NCBI GenBank assembly: GCA_964427875.1
Contig: CAYRVX010000007.1
Location: 49,103-113,102 of the forward strand
Length of the DNA: 64,000 nucleotides
Source: CAYRVX01 sp964427875
GTDB taxonomy: Bacteria > Planctomycetota > Phycisphaerae > SM23-33
Direction of reading: 5' to 3'
Part shown: positions 27,794 to 36,033 of the stretch, piece after piece
Numbering within the stretch: position 1 is the stretch's first letter
Layout of the letters: each line of letters starts with the position of its first letter
The notes under the pieces: model-generated
What the model was told of the DNA's origin: nothing
The model's database searches: none
What the model saw: only the letters and a program-made list of their open reading frames with translations
Made by a program: the position numbers and the translations under genes

Positions 27794-28999
27794 TCACTCG
27801 GGCGCCGGTCGAGCGCCCGGCTGGGCGGGGCCGTCCGGCCCGCAGGTCCCCGCGTGCTGCTGCTTGCAGTACCGGTCGGTCATGCCCGCGATGTAGTCGC
27901 ACACCACCCGGTGCTTCGACGAATCGCCGCCGGCTGCGATGCGCTTCCGATAGCGCGGCGGCAGCAGCGACTCGTCGGCCACCAGGGCCCCGAACAGCTC
28001 GCGGATGATCCGCCGCCCCTCGTCGTCCCGCCGGACATTCTCTCCGCACAGGTATACGTTGTGGAGGAGGAAGTCCTGCATCTCTTCCACGGCGGCGGCC
28101 ATCTCCGGAGAGAACGCCACGCAGCGCCCGGCCGCGTGCCGGGCGTCGTCCGGCGAGCCGATGCCCATCGTGTCGATGTTCTCCCCCGTGGTCTCCAGCA
28201 GGTCGTCCGCCATGGCGGACAGGACGGCCTTGCAGGCGCGAATCCGCTTGTGGATTGGCCGGGCGCCGGGGGCGTCGTCCTCGGCGGTCCGCCACGCCCG
28301 GCACCAGAGCCTCAGGTCGGCGAGCTGATCCGCGGCAAGGTTCTCAGCCGCCAGGGCGTCGTCGAGGTCGGCCGCGGTGTAGGCGATCTCGTCGGCACGG
28401 TCCACCAACTGCCCCGCCGGCGGGGAAAGCAGCGACGTATCGAACTCCTCGCACACCGGCGTATCGTACCGCGTCTCGTGCCTGGCGAGGCATTCCCGGA
28501 CCACCCGCGTGAGGTTCAGCCCGCGAAAGCGCGGATACGGGTGTTCCAGGTAGTCCACGATCCGCAGCGACTGGCGGTTGTGCTCGAACCCGCCGTGGTC
28601 GGCCATCAGCTCGTCCAGCACCGCTTCGCCGCCGTGCCCGAACGGCGGGTGGCCCAGATCGTGCGCCAGGGCGACCGCCTCGACGAGATCCTCGTTGAGC
28701 CCCAGGGCCCGGCCGAGCGTCCGGCCGATCTGGGCGACCTCCAGCGTGTGTGTCAGCCGCGTGCGGAAGTGGTCGTGCTCGTGGGGCACGAAGACCTGGG
28801 TCTTGAAGTCCAGCCGGCGAAAGGCGGAGCAGTGGACGATCCGGTCCCGGTCGCGCTGGAAGCAGGAGCGGTAGGGGTGTTCGGGCTCGGGGATTCTCCG
28901 GCCGCCGCTGTCGGCCTCGCCGACGGCCCACGGCGCCAGATCGCCCGGGAGGGGCCTTTGGGCGAGCCACTCACGAGCGGAGGTTGCCCGTTTCGCCAT
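27794..28999 (-). CDS. dgt: Deoxyguanosinetriphosphate triphosphohydrolase-like HD protein
   Basis: 401 residues from ATG 28999, 11 bases after the HIT gene stop. The HD-domain metal ligands are visible in 'LTHTLEVAQIGRTL' (H), 'ALAHDLGHPPFGHGGE' (HD) and 'VDRADEIAYTAADLDDAL' (D). 'AFRRLDFKTQVF' is the family signature near the N-terminus. The size and layout fit the shorter type 2 dGTPase-like family (SAMHD1-related), which removes triphosphate from deoxynucleotides, controlling dNTP pools and in some bacteria resisting phages. The C-terminal 20 residues are proline- and glycine-rich. It is convergent with the gene upstream in the window. Confidence 0.92.
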   Translation of the reverse strand: MAKRATSAREWLAQRPLPGDLAPWAVGEADSGGRRIPEPEHPYRSCFQRDRDRIVHCSAFRRLDFKTQVFVPHEHDHFRTRLTHTLEVAQIGRTLGRALGLNEDLVEAVALAHDLGHPPFGHGGEAVLDELMADHGGFEHNRQSLRIVDYLEHPYPRFRGLNLTRVVRECLARHETRYDTPVCEEFDTSLLSPPAGQLVDRADEIAYTAADLDDALAAENLAADQLADLRLWCRAWRTAEDDAPGARPIHKRIRACKAVLSAMADDLLETTGENIDTMGIGSPDDARHAAGRCVAFSPEMAAAVEEMQDFLLHNVYLCGENVRRDDEGRRIIRELFGALVADESLLPPRYRKRIAAGGDSSKHRVVCDYIAGMTDRYCKQQHAGTCGPDGPAQPGARPAPE

Positions 29000-29010
29000 G
29001 GTCGCTGCCC

Positions 29011-29580
29011 TCAGCGCGGCGGGTCTGGCCCTGTCTGGCCGTCGGGCGGCTTCGGCAGGCCGAGCTCCTCGCTCGCCCGGCGGATGCGGTCGCGAAGTTT
29101 CTGTAGCGAGTCCGGGATGACCCGCACGTCGCCGAAGACGGGCATGAAGTTCGTGTCGCCGCTCCAGCGCGGCACGACGTGGATGTGAAGGTGGCCCGGC
29201 AGTCCCGCCCCGGCGCATCGGCCGATGTTGATCCCGATGTTGAACCCCTGGGCCCGAATTGCATGCGACAACGCCTGCTGAATGTCTCGAACCGCCGCCA
29301 TCATCTCCAGCAGGGTCCGCTCGTCGATGTCGCCGAGGCCGCCCACGTGGTCCAGCGGCGCGATGAGGCTGTGCCCGCCGGTGTAGGGAAAGCGATTCAG
29401 GACCGTAAAGCTCCGCCGCCCGCGCCAGATGAGCAGGTTCTTCTCGTCGTCGCCCGGGTTGTCACGAATGCCGCACAAGAAGCACTCCCCCTCCTGGCCG
29501 CCGAGGGATTCGATGTACTCCATCCGCCACGGGGCCCAGATGTTGGCCTTCCATTCCGGACTCGCCTGCTCGCCGCTCAT
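29011..29580 (-). CDS. HIT family protein (Ap4A phosphorylase / hydrolase type)
   Basis: 189 residues from ATG 29580; an in-frame upstream extension reads into the divergent mannosidase leader and has no homology. The catalytic histidine triad is 'GHLHIHVVPRW' (HxHxH). 'CFLCGIRDNPGDDEKNLL' with two cysteines near residue 33 is typical of the mycobacterial Rv2613c-type Ap4A phosphorylases. 'NRFPYTGGHSLIAPLDHVG' is the nucleotide-binding loop. It should hydrolyse or phosphorolyse dinucleoside polyphosphates in the cytoplasm. The -10-like TATATT (29589-29594, minus strand) implies a very short leader. It is co-directional with the dGTPase gene, and both clean up nucleotides. Confidence 0.9.
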   Translation of the reverse strand: MSGEQASPEWKANIWAPWRMEYIESLGGQEGECFLCGIRDNPGDDEKNLLIWRGRRSFTVLNRFPYTGGHSLIAPLDHVGGLGDIDERTLLEMMAAVRDIQQALSHAIRAQGFNIGINIGRCAGAGLPGHLHIHVVPRWSGDTNFMPVFGDVRVIPDSLQKLRDRIRRASEELGLPKPPDGQTGPDPPR

Positions 29581-29704
29581 GATCGGAGAATATACCCGCG
29601 TCCCCTCGCTTCTTCCAGCAGGAACGCCCGCCCTGCAACTTCCCCTTGCACGCTCCAGGCCGCTTGGTAGGCTGTTGCGGAACCGCCATCCAAGGAGCCC
29701 GTGC

Positions 29705-32614
29705 ATGGACCAGATCGAACGCGAACGGCTTCGAAGCGCCCTTTTGCGCCTGGTGGCCGAACGGAACAAACTGGCCGAGCGATTCCTTGCGGAGATGGAA
29801 TTCGCCGAAGGTCTGCTCGGCCTGCACCCCGGCCGCCGGAACCGATGGCAGAAGCCCATCGCCGACGCCTGGCGGCGCGTCGCCGACGTGATCGCCGCCG
29901 GGCGGCTCGACTGGCTCGCCAAGGCCGTCTCCGACGCCGAGAAGACCCTCGCATCGGTCGGCAAGCTCGCCAAGACCTACACCGTCCATTGTGTCGGCCA
30001 CGCGCACATCGACATGAACTGGATGTGGTCCTGGCCGGAAACCGTCGCGGTCACCAACGACACCTTCCTGACGGTCCTGAAACTGATGGAGGAGTTTCCG
30101 GACTTCTGCTTCACGCAAAGCCAGGCCTCGGTCTACGCCATCGCGAAGGACTACCTGCCGGAGGTGTTCGACCAGATCCGCCGGCGCGTCTCGCAGGGGC
30201 GCTGGGAGATCGCGGCCGTCCACTGGGTCGAGGGCGACAAGAACCTCGCATCCGGCGAGTCCCTCGCCCGCCACATGCTCTACACGCGCCGCTTCATGGC
30301 GGAGAGCTTCGGCCTGGCGCCGGAGGACCTGCCGCTGGACTGGGAGCCGGACACGTTCGGACACGCCGCGACTATTCCCACCATCGTTTCCCGCGGCGGC
30401 GTGCGGCAGTATTACCTCTGTCGCGGCGGGACGTTCCCCAAGCCCCCCGTGTTCCGGTGGAAGGGCCCGGACGGATCGGAGATCCTCGTCAATCTCGAGA
30501 CGACGTGGTACAACGACCACCTCGGCCCGCACAACGCGCCGGCGATGCTGGCCTTCTGTCGGAAGACGGGCCTGAGGGACTGGATGTGCGTCTATGGGGT
30601 CGGCGACCACGGCGGCGGGCCCACGCGGCGAGACATCCACCGGGCCCACGAGATGGACTCCTGGCCGATCTACCCGAGATTCCGGCTGGCCACCACGCGG
30701 GAGTATTACGGCGTCGTCGAGAAGCACGCCGCCGAGCTGCCGGAGCTGGAAGGCGAGCTGAACTTCGAGTTCACCGGATGCTATACGTCTCAAAGCCGCA
30801 TCAAGCGGTCGAATCGGCTGGCGGAACACCTGATGGAGTTCGCCGAAGCGGCCGCGGTGCTGGCCTGGCGGGCGGCCGGGCGGCACTACCCCGCCGACCG
30901 GCTTCGGGCCGGCTGGATCGATACGATCTTCGCGCACTTCCACGACATCCTCCCGGGCTCGGGCGTCCGGGAGACGCGCGAGTATCACATGGGGCGGTTC
31001 CAGGGCCTCGCCGCCGCGGCGACGGCGATCGGCACGGGCTCGCTGCGGTCGCTGGCGGCGGCGATTGACACGTCCTCGCTGGCGGGCGAGAAGGATGCTC
31101 TCTGCGCCGACGCCGGGCAGGCCATGGGGGCGGGCGCGGGGCAGGGCACCCACTGGGGAGGGATCTCCACCGCCGTCCATGCAGCCGGCGGCCCGGGAAC
31201 GCACCTTGCCTTCAACCCCACGGCCTGGCCGCGGCGCGAGACGGTCAAGGTGACCGTGTGGGACCACGGGGACGGTTTTGTGGACGACGGGGCATTCATC
31301 GCCCGGTTCGCCGACGGCAGCGTCGCGGCCGCCCAGCGGCTGGGCCGGGCCGCCAGGGACTACTGGGGGCACCGCTACGTCGACCTGGTCTTCCCCGTCT
31401 CGGTGGAGGCGATGGGCTACTCGGCCTTCGTGGTCGAGCCCGCCGGCCGGCACGTGCCGCCTCCCGCGTGGGAGTATCCGGCCACGGTGGTCGGCAAGGT
31501 GGCGCAGCTTGACTTCGAGCCCGCCGTTCGGGCGCCTGAGAAGCTGTCGATGGAGAACGAGTTTCTCTCCGTTCGCCTGGACTCACTGACGGGCGGGATC
31601 GTCGAGCTTACGGACAAGGCCGCCGGCGTGAACCTGGTGGACCCGTCGGACCCGGCCGGGCTGCTCGAGTACGTCATGGAACGCCCGGGCCCGATGAGCG
31701 CGTGGATAATCCACGAGACGCGGAAGCGAATCTGCCCGCTGGAGGTGCACTCGATCGAGCAGGTCGCGGCCGGGCCGCACCTGGCGTCCGTTGTTGCGAA
31801 GATGAACGTCGCCGATTCGGCCGTCACGGTCACCTACTCGCTGGGGGCCGCCCGGCGATACCTCGCGATCGACATCGAGGCCGACTGGCTCGAGCGCGGC
31901 TCGCCGGAGATCGGCACGCCTTCGCTTCGCCTGCGCGTGCCGCTGGCGCTGACGGCGGCGGCGGGGCGGTACGAGATTCCCTTCGGCTCCATCGAGCGCT
32001 CGCTCCACGGCGGGCAGGAGGTCCCGGCGCTTCGCTGGGCCGACGTGACCGGCAAGACGCCCGACGGGAAACGCGCCGGCTGTGCGCTGCTGAACGACTC
32101 GAAGTACGGTCACTCGCTCGACCGAGCCACGCTGGCACTGACGCTGATCCGGTCGAGTTACGAACCCGATCCCCTGCCGGAGATGGGCAGGCACGAGGTC
32201 CGCGCTGCGCTGATGCCGCACGCCGGGATGCTGCGAGCCGCCGAGCTGATGCGAGCCGGGGCGGGCTTCAACCAGCCGATCCGCGTGCTGGCGACGGACG
32301 AACACGCCGGCCCGCTGCCGCCCGCCGCCGCGGGCGTGCGGGAGGTCCGACCGGCCGGCGTGATCCTCACCGCCATCAAGAAGGCCGAGGACGACGATGC
32401 GGTGATCTTCCGCCTGCTCGAGACGGCCGGCCGGGACGCCAACGCAAGCGTCGCCCTGAACGCGAACCTGTTCGGGCGCATCACCGACGCCGTCGAGGTG
32501 GACCTGCTCGAGCGCCCGCTCGGCGATTCCACCGTCACCCGCCGGGAAGATCGTTTCAGCGTGAAGGTCCCGGCCCGCGGCATCGCCAGCGTGAAAGTCT
32601 CGTTCCAGCCTTGA
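29705..32614 (+). CDS. Alpha-mannosidase, glycoside hydrolase family 38
   Basis: 969 residues. The ATG follows AAGGAG at seven bases; in-frame sequence upstream lies in the divergent HIT gene. The zinc site is 'GHAHIDMNWMWSWPETV' (H-x-D near residue 98) and the nucleophile aspartate is in 'DWEPDTFGHAATIP' near residue 215, with further ligands in 'FHDILPGSG'. The second half is the all-beta GH38 C-terminal part ('SMENEFLSVRLDSLTGGIVEL'). No signal peptide, so it is expected in the cytoplasm, where it would trim alpha-mannosides taken up by the cell. It overlaps nothing, and ends seven bases before rsmA. Confidence 0.92.
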   Translation: MDQIERERLRSALLRLVAERNKLAERFLAEMEFAEGLLGLHPGRRNRWQKPIADAWRRVADVIAAGRLDWLAKAVSDAEKTLASVGKLAKTYTVHCVGHAHIDMNWMWSWPETVAVTNDTFLTVLKLMEEFPDFCFTQSQASVYAIAKDYLPEVFDQIRRRVSQGRWEIAAVHWVEGDKNLASGESLARHMLYTRRFMAESFGLAPEDLPLDWEPDTFGHAATIPTIVSRGGVRQYYLCRGGTFPKPPVFRWKGPDGSEILVNLETTWYNDHLGPHNAPAMLAFCRKTGLRDWMCVYGVGDHGGGPTRRDIHRAHEMDSWPIYPRFRLATTREYYGVVEKHAAELPELEGELNFEFTGCYTSQSRIKRSNRLAEHLMEFAEAAAVLAWRAAGRHYPADRLRAGWIDTIFAHFHDILPGSGVRETREYHMGRFQGLAAAATAIGTGSLRSLAAAIDTSSLAGEKDALCADAGQAMGAGAGQGTHWGGISTAVHAAGGPGTHLAFNPTAWPRRETVKVTVWDHGDGFVDDGAFIARFADGSVAAAQRLGRAARDYWGHRYVDLVFPVSVEAMGYSAFVVEPAGRHVPPPAWEYPATVVGKVAQLDFEPAVRAPEKLSMENEFLSVRLDSLTGGIVELTDKAAGVNLVDPSDPAGLLEYVMERPGPMSAWIIHETRKRICPLEVHSIEQVAAGPHLASVVAKMNVADSAVTVTYSLGAARRYLAIDIEADWLERGSPEIGTPSLRLRVPLALTAAAGRYEIPFGSIERSLHGGQEVPALRWADVTGKTPDGKRAGCALLNDSKYGHSLDRATLALTLIRSSYEPDPLPEMGRHEVRAALMPHAGMLRAAELMRAGAGFNQPIRVLATDEHAGPLPPAAAGVREVRPAGVILTAIKKAEDDDAVIFRLLETAGRDANASVALNANLFGRITDAVEVDLLERPLGDSTVTRREDRFSVKVPARGIASVKVSFQP

Positions 32615-32621
32615 GGCCGCC

Positions 32622-33512
32622 ATGCAGACGCTCCGCCAGATCCGCCGACTGCTCGACGAGGCCGGGCTGAGGTTGAAGAAGCAGCTCGGCCAGTCGTTCC
32701 TGGTCGACGGCAATCTGCTCGGCAAGGTGGTGGAGTTGGCGGAGCTGACCGGGCGCGAAACCGTTCTGGAGGTGGGCGCGGGCACGGGCGCGCTGACCGA
32801 GGAGCTGCTCGATCGCGCGGCGAGGGTGGTGGCGGTGGAGATCGATCGCGGCCTGTGCGACCTGCTCCGGCGGCGGCTGGGCGAGCGAGAGAACTTCACG
32901 CTGATTTGCGGTGACGTCCTGGCGGGCAAGCACGCGCTGTCGCCGGCCGTGTTGGACGCGCTGCCGGCGGGCACGCACCTCGTGAGCAACCTGCCCTATC
33001 AGATAGCCACGCCGCTTGTGGCCGAGTGCCTCGTGCAGTCGTGGCGGGCGGCCCGTGGCGGGGGCCGGGCCGAATGCGGCTTCGAGCGGCTGACGTTCAC
33101 CGTTCAGAAGGAGGTGGCCGCCCGCCTGTCCGCCTCGCCGGGCGGCAGGGCATACGGCCCCGTCAGTGTCGTGATCGCCTTGCTGGGTCGTATCCGACTG
33201 GGTCAGACCGTGCCGGCCAGTGCGTTCTGGCCCCGCCCGAACGTCGCCGGCCGGATCGTCCGGATCGACTTCGACCGCGATCTCGCCGGGCGTCTCAGCG
33301 ACGCCGGCACGCTGACGGCGGCGCTGGGTCTGGCCTTCGGGCAGCGCAGGAAACAGATCGGCTCGACGGGCCGCCGGAGGCGCTCGCCGTTCTCGCCCCG
33401 GGCAGTGGAGGCGGCGCTGGCCGCGGCGGGAGTCGAGCCCTCCCGCCGCGCCGAGCAGGTGTCGCCCGAGCAGTACCTCGCGCTGGCCAATGCGCTGGGT
33501 CCCGCGGAATGA
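32622..33512 (+). CDS. rsmA: 16S rRNA (adenine(1518)-N6/adenine(1519)-N6) dimethyltransferase
   Basis: 296 residues. 'KKQLGQSFLVDGNLL' is the family N-terminus, 'VLEVGAGTGALTEEL' the SAM-binding motif I, and 'SNLPYQIATPL' the catalytic NLPY motif. The C-terminal helical domain contains 'FGQRRKQIGS', close to the usual 'FxxRRKxL'. It dimethylates two adjacent adenines in helix 45 of 16S rRNA (KsgA activity). The gene is seven bases after the mannosidase, an unusual partner that probably reflects only a shared transcript. Confidence 0.94.
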   Translation: MQTLRQIRRLLDEAGLRLKKQLGQSFLVDGNLLGKVVELAELTGRETVLEVGAGTGALTEELLDRAARVVAVEIDRGLCDLLRRRLGERENFTLICGDVLAGKHALSPAVLDALPAGTHLVSNLPYQIATPLVAECLVQSWRAARGGGRAECGFERLTFTVQKEVAARLSASPGGRAYGPVSVVIALLGRIRLGQTVPASAFWPRPNVAGRIVRIDFDRDLAGRLSDAGTLTAALGLAFGQRRKQIGSTGRRRRSPFSPRAVEAALAAAGVEPSRRAEQVSPEQYLALANALGPAE

Positions 33513-33565
33513 GCCATGGGCCCCGATGCGCGGAATCCGGCGCGGAAAGACGCCGACAAGTAGCC

Positions 33566-33594
33566 TTGTCACGAGAGCCGCAAGAAGGTACATT
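33566..33594 (+). promoter_or_regulatory. Sigma70-type promoter before the TPR gene
   Basis: TTGTCA (33566-33571), spacer of 17, TACATT (33589-33594). Five and four of six bases match consensus. The predicted start is about 20 bases before the ATG at 33622; a GGAGG at 33595-33599 would then be at or before the transcript start. Confidence 0.5.
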
Positions 33595-33621
33595 GGAGGT
33601 GGAAGGGCAGCAGACAGAGGC

Positions 33622-35049
33622 ATGAGTATGGCTCAGGAACAACCATCGACGACTCCGACGACGGGCACGGGCAAGGCGTTCTTCGACCGGGCCGGGCAAG
33701 TGGCGGCGACCGGCAACTGGGACTTCGCGATCGAGATGTACCTGGAAGGGATCCAGCGCGAGCCGGGAAACGTCGAGCACGGCCATCAGCCGCTGCGCGA
33801 GGTGGCCCTCAAGCGAAAGGCCCAGGGCGGCAAGGGACCGGGCATGATGGAGCAGTTGAAACGCCGCCCGGGCAAGGACCCCGTGATCAACCTCGTCAAT
33901 GCCGAGCACCTCCTGGCGAAGGACCCCGGGTCGGTGCAGTGCATGCTCCAGACACTGAAGGCGGCCAGGAAGCTCGAACTGACCGACGTGGTCTCGTGGA
34001 TCGCCAAGATCCTTCTCCAGTCCCAGCAGCAGGCCAACAAGCCCAGCAAGCGAATCCTCCTGGAGGTCACGAAGGCGTTCGAGTCGGTGGAGGACTTCGC
34101 CCTGGCCGTCCGGGCCTGCGACATGGCCATCAAGGGCGACCCCGACGACGGGGAACTGCGAAACCTGATGCGGAACCTCTCTGCGAGGTTCACCATCAGC
34201 CGGGGGCGGTACGAGGAGAAGGAGCCGGGAGAGTTCACGGAACGCGTCGCGGACATGGAAAAGCAGAAGGAGCTCATGCAGCAGGACTCCCTGGTCAAGG
34301 ACGAAGAATTCCTTCTGGAACAGATCCGCAAGGCCCGCCAGGAGTACCTGGAGTCGCCGAAGGTCCCGGGCAAGATCAACGCCGTGGTCGATGCGCTGCT
34401 GAAGATGGAGAGCGAGGCCTACGAGAACGAGGCCGTCGACATCTTGACCAAGGCCCATAAGGACTCGGGGGCCTACCAGTTCAAGATGCGGATCGGCGAC
34501 ATTCGGATTCGCCAGATGTCTCGCCGGTTTCGGGCCCTGCGGGAGGCCGGCGACATGGACGGCTCAAGAAAGCAGGCCGAACGTCAACTGGCTTTCGAGC
34601 TGGACGAGTTTACCGAGCGGACGGCCAACTACCCGACCGACCTGGCGTTGAAGTTCGAGTTGGGCCGCCGGCAGTTCCTCTCCGGAATGCTGGACGAGGC
34701 GATTGCCTCGCTCCAGCTGGCCCAGCGCGACCCGCGCCGCGCTATCCGCGCCAGGAGCCTGATCGGGCAGGCGTTCACCAAGAAGGGCTGGTACCGCGAA
34801 GCGGCCGAGACCTTTGAGCGGGCCCTTGAGGTGGAGATGACCGAGGAACGGGCCAAGGAGCTGCGGTACTTCCTCGGCAACGTGTTCCAGGAGATGGGGG
34901 AGTTGGCACGGGCCCAGGAGCAGTTCTCCATTGTCGCCCAGATCGACTACAACTACAGGGACGTGCGGCCGCGTATCGAGCAGATCCGCAAGAAGCTGGA
35001 GGAAGGCAGCGGCGACGCGGGCGCCCAGGTGAAGTCGGACGGGCAGTAG
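33622..35049 (+). CDS. Tetratricopeptide-repeat protein, probably conserved in Planctomycetota
   Basis: 475 residues; starts at ATG 33622, with a second in-frame ATG two codons later. There is no signal peptide. The first TPR-like unit is 'AFFDRAGQVAATGNWDFAIEMY', and a second group lies at the C-terminus ('ALKFELGRRQFLSGMLDEAI', 'IGQAFTKKGWYREAAETFER', 'RYFLGNVFQEMGELARAQEQ'). Between them is a helical region with much lysine and glutamate. TPR arrays are protein-interaction scaffolds; the partner is not known. The N-terminal 20 residues are threonine- and proline-rich and probably disordered. A long intergenic repeat region follows. Confidence 0.82.
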   Translation: MSMAQEQPSTTPTTGTGKAFFDRAGQVAATGNWDFAIEMYLEGIQREPGNVEHGHQPLREVALKRKAQGGKGPGMMEQLKRRPGKDPVINLVNAEHLLAKDPGSVQCMLQTLKAARKLELTDVVSWIAKILLQSQQQANKPSKRILLEVTKAFESVEDFALAVRACDMAIKGDPDDGELRNLMRNLSARFTISRGRYEEKEPGEFTERVADMEKQKELMQQDSLVKDEEFLLEQIRKARQEYLESPKVPGKINAVVDALLKMESEAYENEAVDILTKAHKDSGAYQFKMRIGDIRIRQMSRRFRALREAGDMDGSRKQAERQLAFELDEFTERTANYPTDLALKFELGRRQFLSGMLDEAIASLQLAQRDPRRAIRARSLIGQAFTKKGWYREAAETFERALEVEMTEERAKELRYFLGNVFQEMGELARAQEQFSIVAQIDYNYRDVRPRIEQIRKKLEEGSGDAGAQVKSDGQ

Positions 35050-35228
35050 GAGGGATCTCAGCGACGAGAGCCGCCCGAGGCCGAGGGGGATGTGGGCGGA
35101 AGGTCCCGGGCATCGGACCCGCGGCGGCGCCTGCCCGGCTCGCAGGGGCGCTCGTGTGTGAGAATGTTTCCTGGCGGTCCGTAACGATTGGTTCTGTAAC
35201 CTGTTAGCTCCGGAGGAGCGGACGTTGA

Positions 35229-35415
35229 TAGCCCAGGGCGCCGCGGCGCTGTTTGCCGCAAGCCCTGGGTTTGCAGGGCGTGTATTTCGCGGAACCCCGG
35301 CAGGGGTGACCGTACCTCACGGTCGCCCCATACGAGGCTCCGCACAAAGGGTGACGCGTACCCAGGGCTCCCTCCGGTCGCCCTGGGCTACCCACGTACC
35401 GCCCCATACGGGGCG
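35229..35415 (+). repeat. Compound palindromic intergenic repeat (REP-like)
   Basis: This lies in a 525-base gap without a recognised gene (35050-35574). TAGCCCAGGGCG (35229-35240) is the exact reverse complement of 35379-35390. Inside are two further arms, so that CCCAGGGC (35232-35239) can pair with GCCCTGGG (35262-35269), and CCCAGGGC (35361-35368) with 35380-35387. A perfect small hairpin CGCCCC-ATAC-GGGGCG ends the element near 35400-35415, and 'GCCCCATACGAGGC' before it is a degenerate version. All frames across it are open on the minus or plus strand only because of the symmetric GC-rich sequence. Similar elements are known as dispersed repeats linked to REP-associated transposases; none is encoded here. 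Confidence 0.75.
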
Positions 35416-35574
35416 AAGAGGAAACCTCCCGGGATTTGTCCTCGCACACGGGGCGCTCTTTGGGCCAAGCAGCCTCTTGCATTTGGGGTGGGGAATGTGA
35501 TCTAATACCCGATTCCGTTGTCCGTGGTGCGCCGCCTGGCTCACCTGGGCCTTGTCCTGGTGGAAGTTGGAGCG

Positions 35575-36033
35575 ATGAGAATCCGAGATCACCTCAGTCC
35601 GGGACGCATCGTGCTGCTGCAGTCTGGCAGGAAGGCGCAGGCCCTCGACGAGCTGGTTCGCCTGCTGGCCGACGCCACGCCCGGCGTGAGTCGCGAGGAA
35701 CTCTCCCGCGCCGTGATGCGGCGCGAATCGCTGATGAGCACGGGCATCGGACAGGGGCTGGCGTTCCCGCACGTGCGGATGGCGGGCTTCGGCGAGGTGG
35801 CGATGGCGATCGGCGTAAGCCGCAAGGGCATAGGTGATTACGAGAGCCTCGACGGCCAGCCGGTGCACATCGTCCTCCTGATCGGCGCCCCGGCCGGCCA
35901 GCACGAAGCATACATCCGCCTCTTGGCGGTGGTTACCGAGGCCCTGAAGGACGTGAAGCTGCGAGAGGCGATCCTCGCCGCCGAGACTCCCGGGGAGATC
36001 TACTCGCGGCTGACCCGGGAGGAGCGACCATGA
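35575..36033 (+). CDS. PTS EIIA type-2-like regulatory domain protein
   Basis: 152 residues from an ATG with TTGGAG two bases before it. It is a single EIIA domain of the fructose/mannitol/nitrogen type: 'LDELVRLLADATPGVSREEL' forms the first helix pair and 'GIGQGLAFPHVRM' has the phosphorylatable histidine at about residue 66. The C-terminal helices are 'YIRLLAVVTEALKDVKLREAI'. No EIIB or EIIC gene is near, so this is more likely regulatory (PtsN-like) than for sugar uptake. Its stop overlaps the start of a cation:proton antiporter, which suggests that it controls that transporter, as PtsN does for K+ transport in other bacteria (inference). Confidence 0.87.
   Translation: MRIRDHLSPGRIVLLQSGRKAQALDELVRLLADATPGVSREELSRAVMRRESLMSTGIGQGLAFPHVRMAGFGEVAMAIGVSRKGIGDYESLDGQPVHIVLLIGAPAGQHEAYIRLLAVVTEALKDVKLREAILAAETPGEIYSRLTREERP

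Noticed and set aside
35225..35500. A 91-codon open frame inside the palindromic repeat
   Set aside because: The sequence is explained by inverted repeats; frames of this kind are common false genes within such elements.
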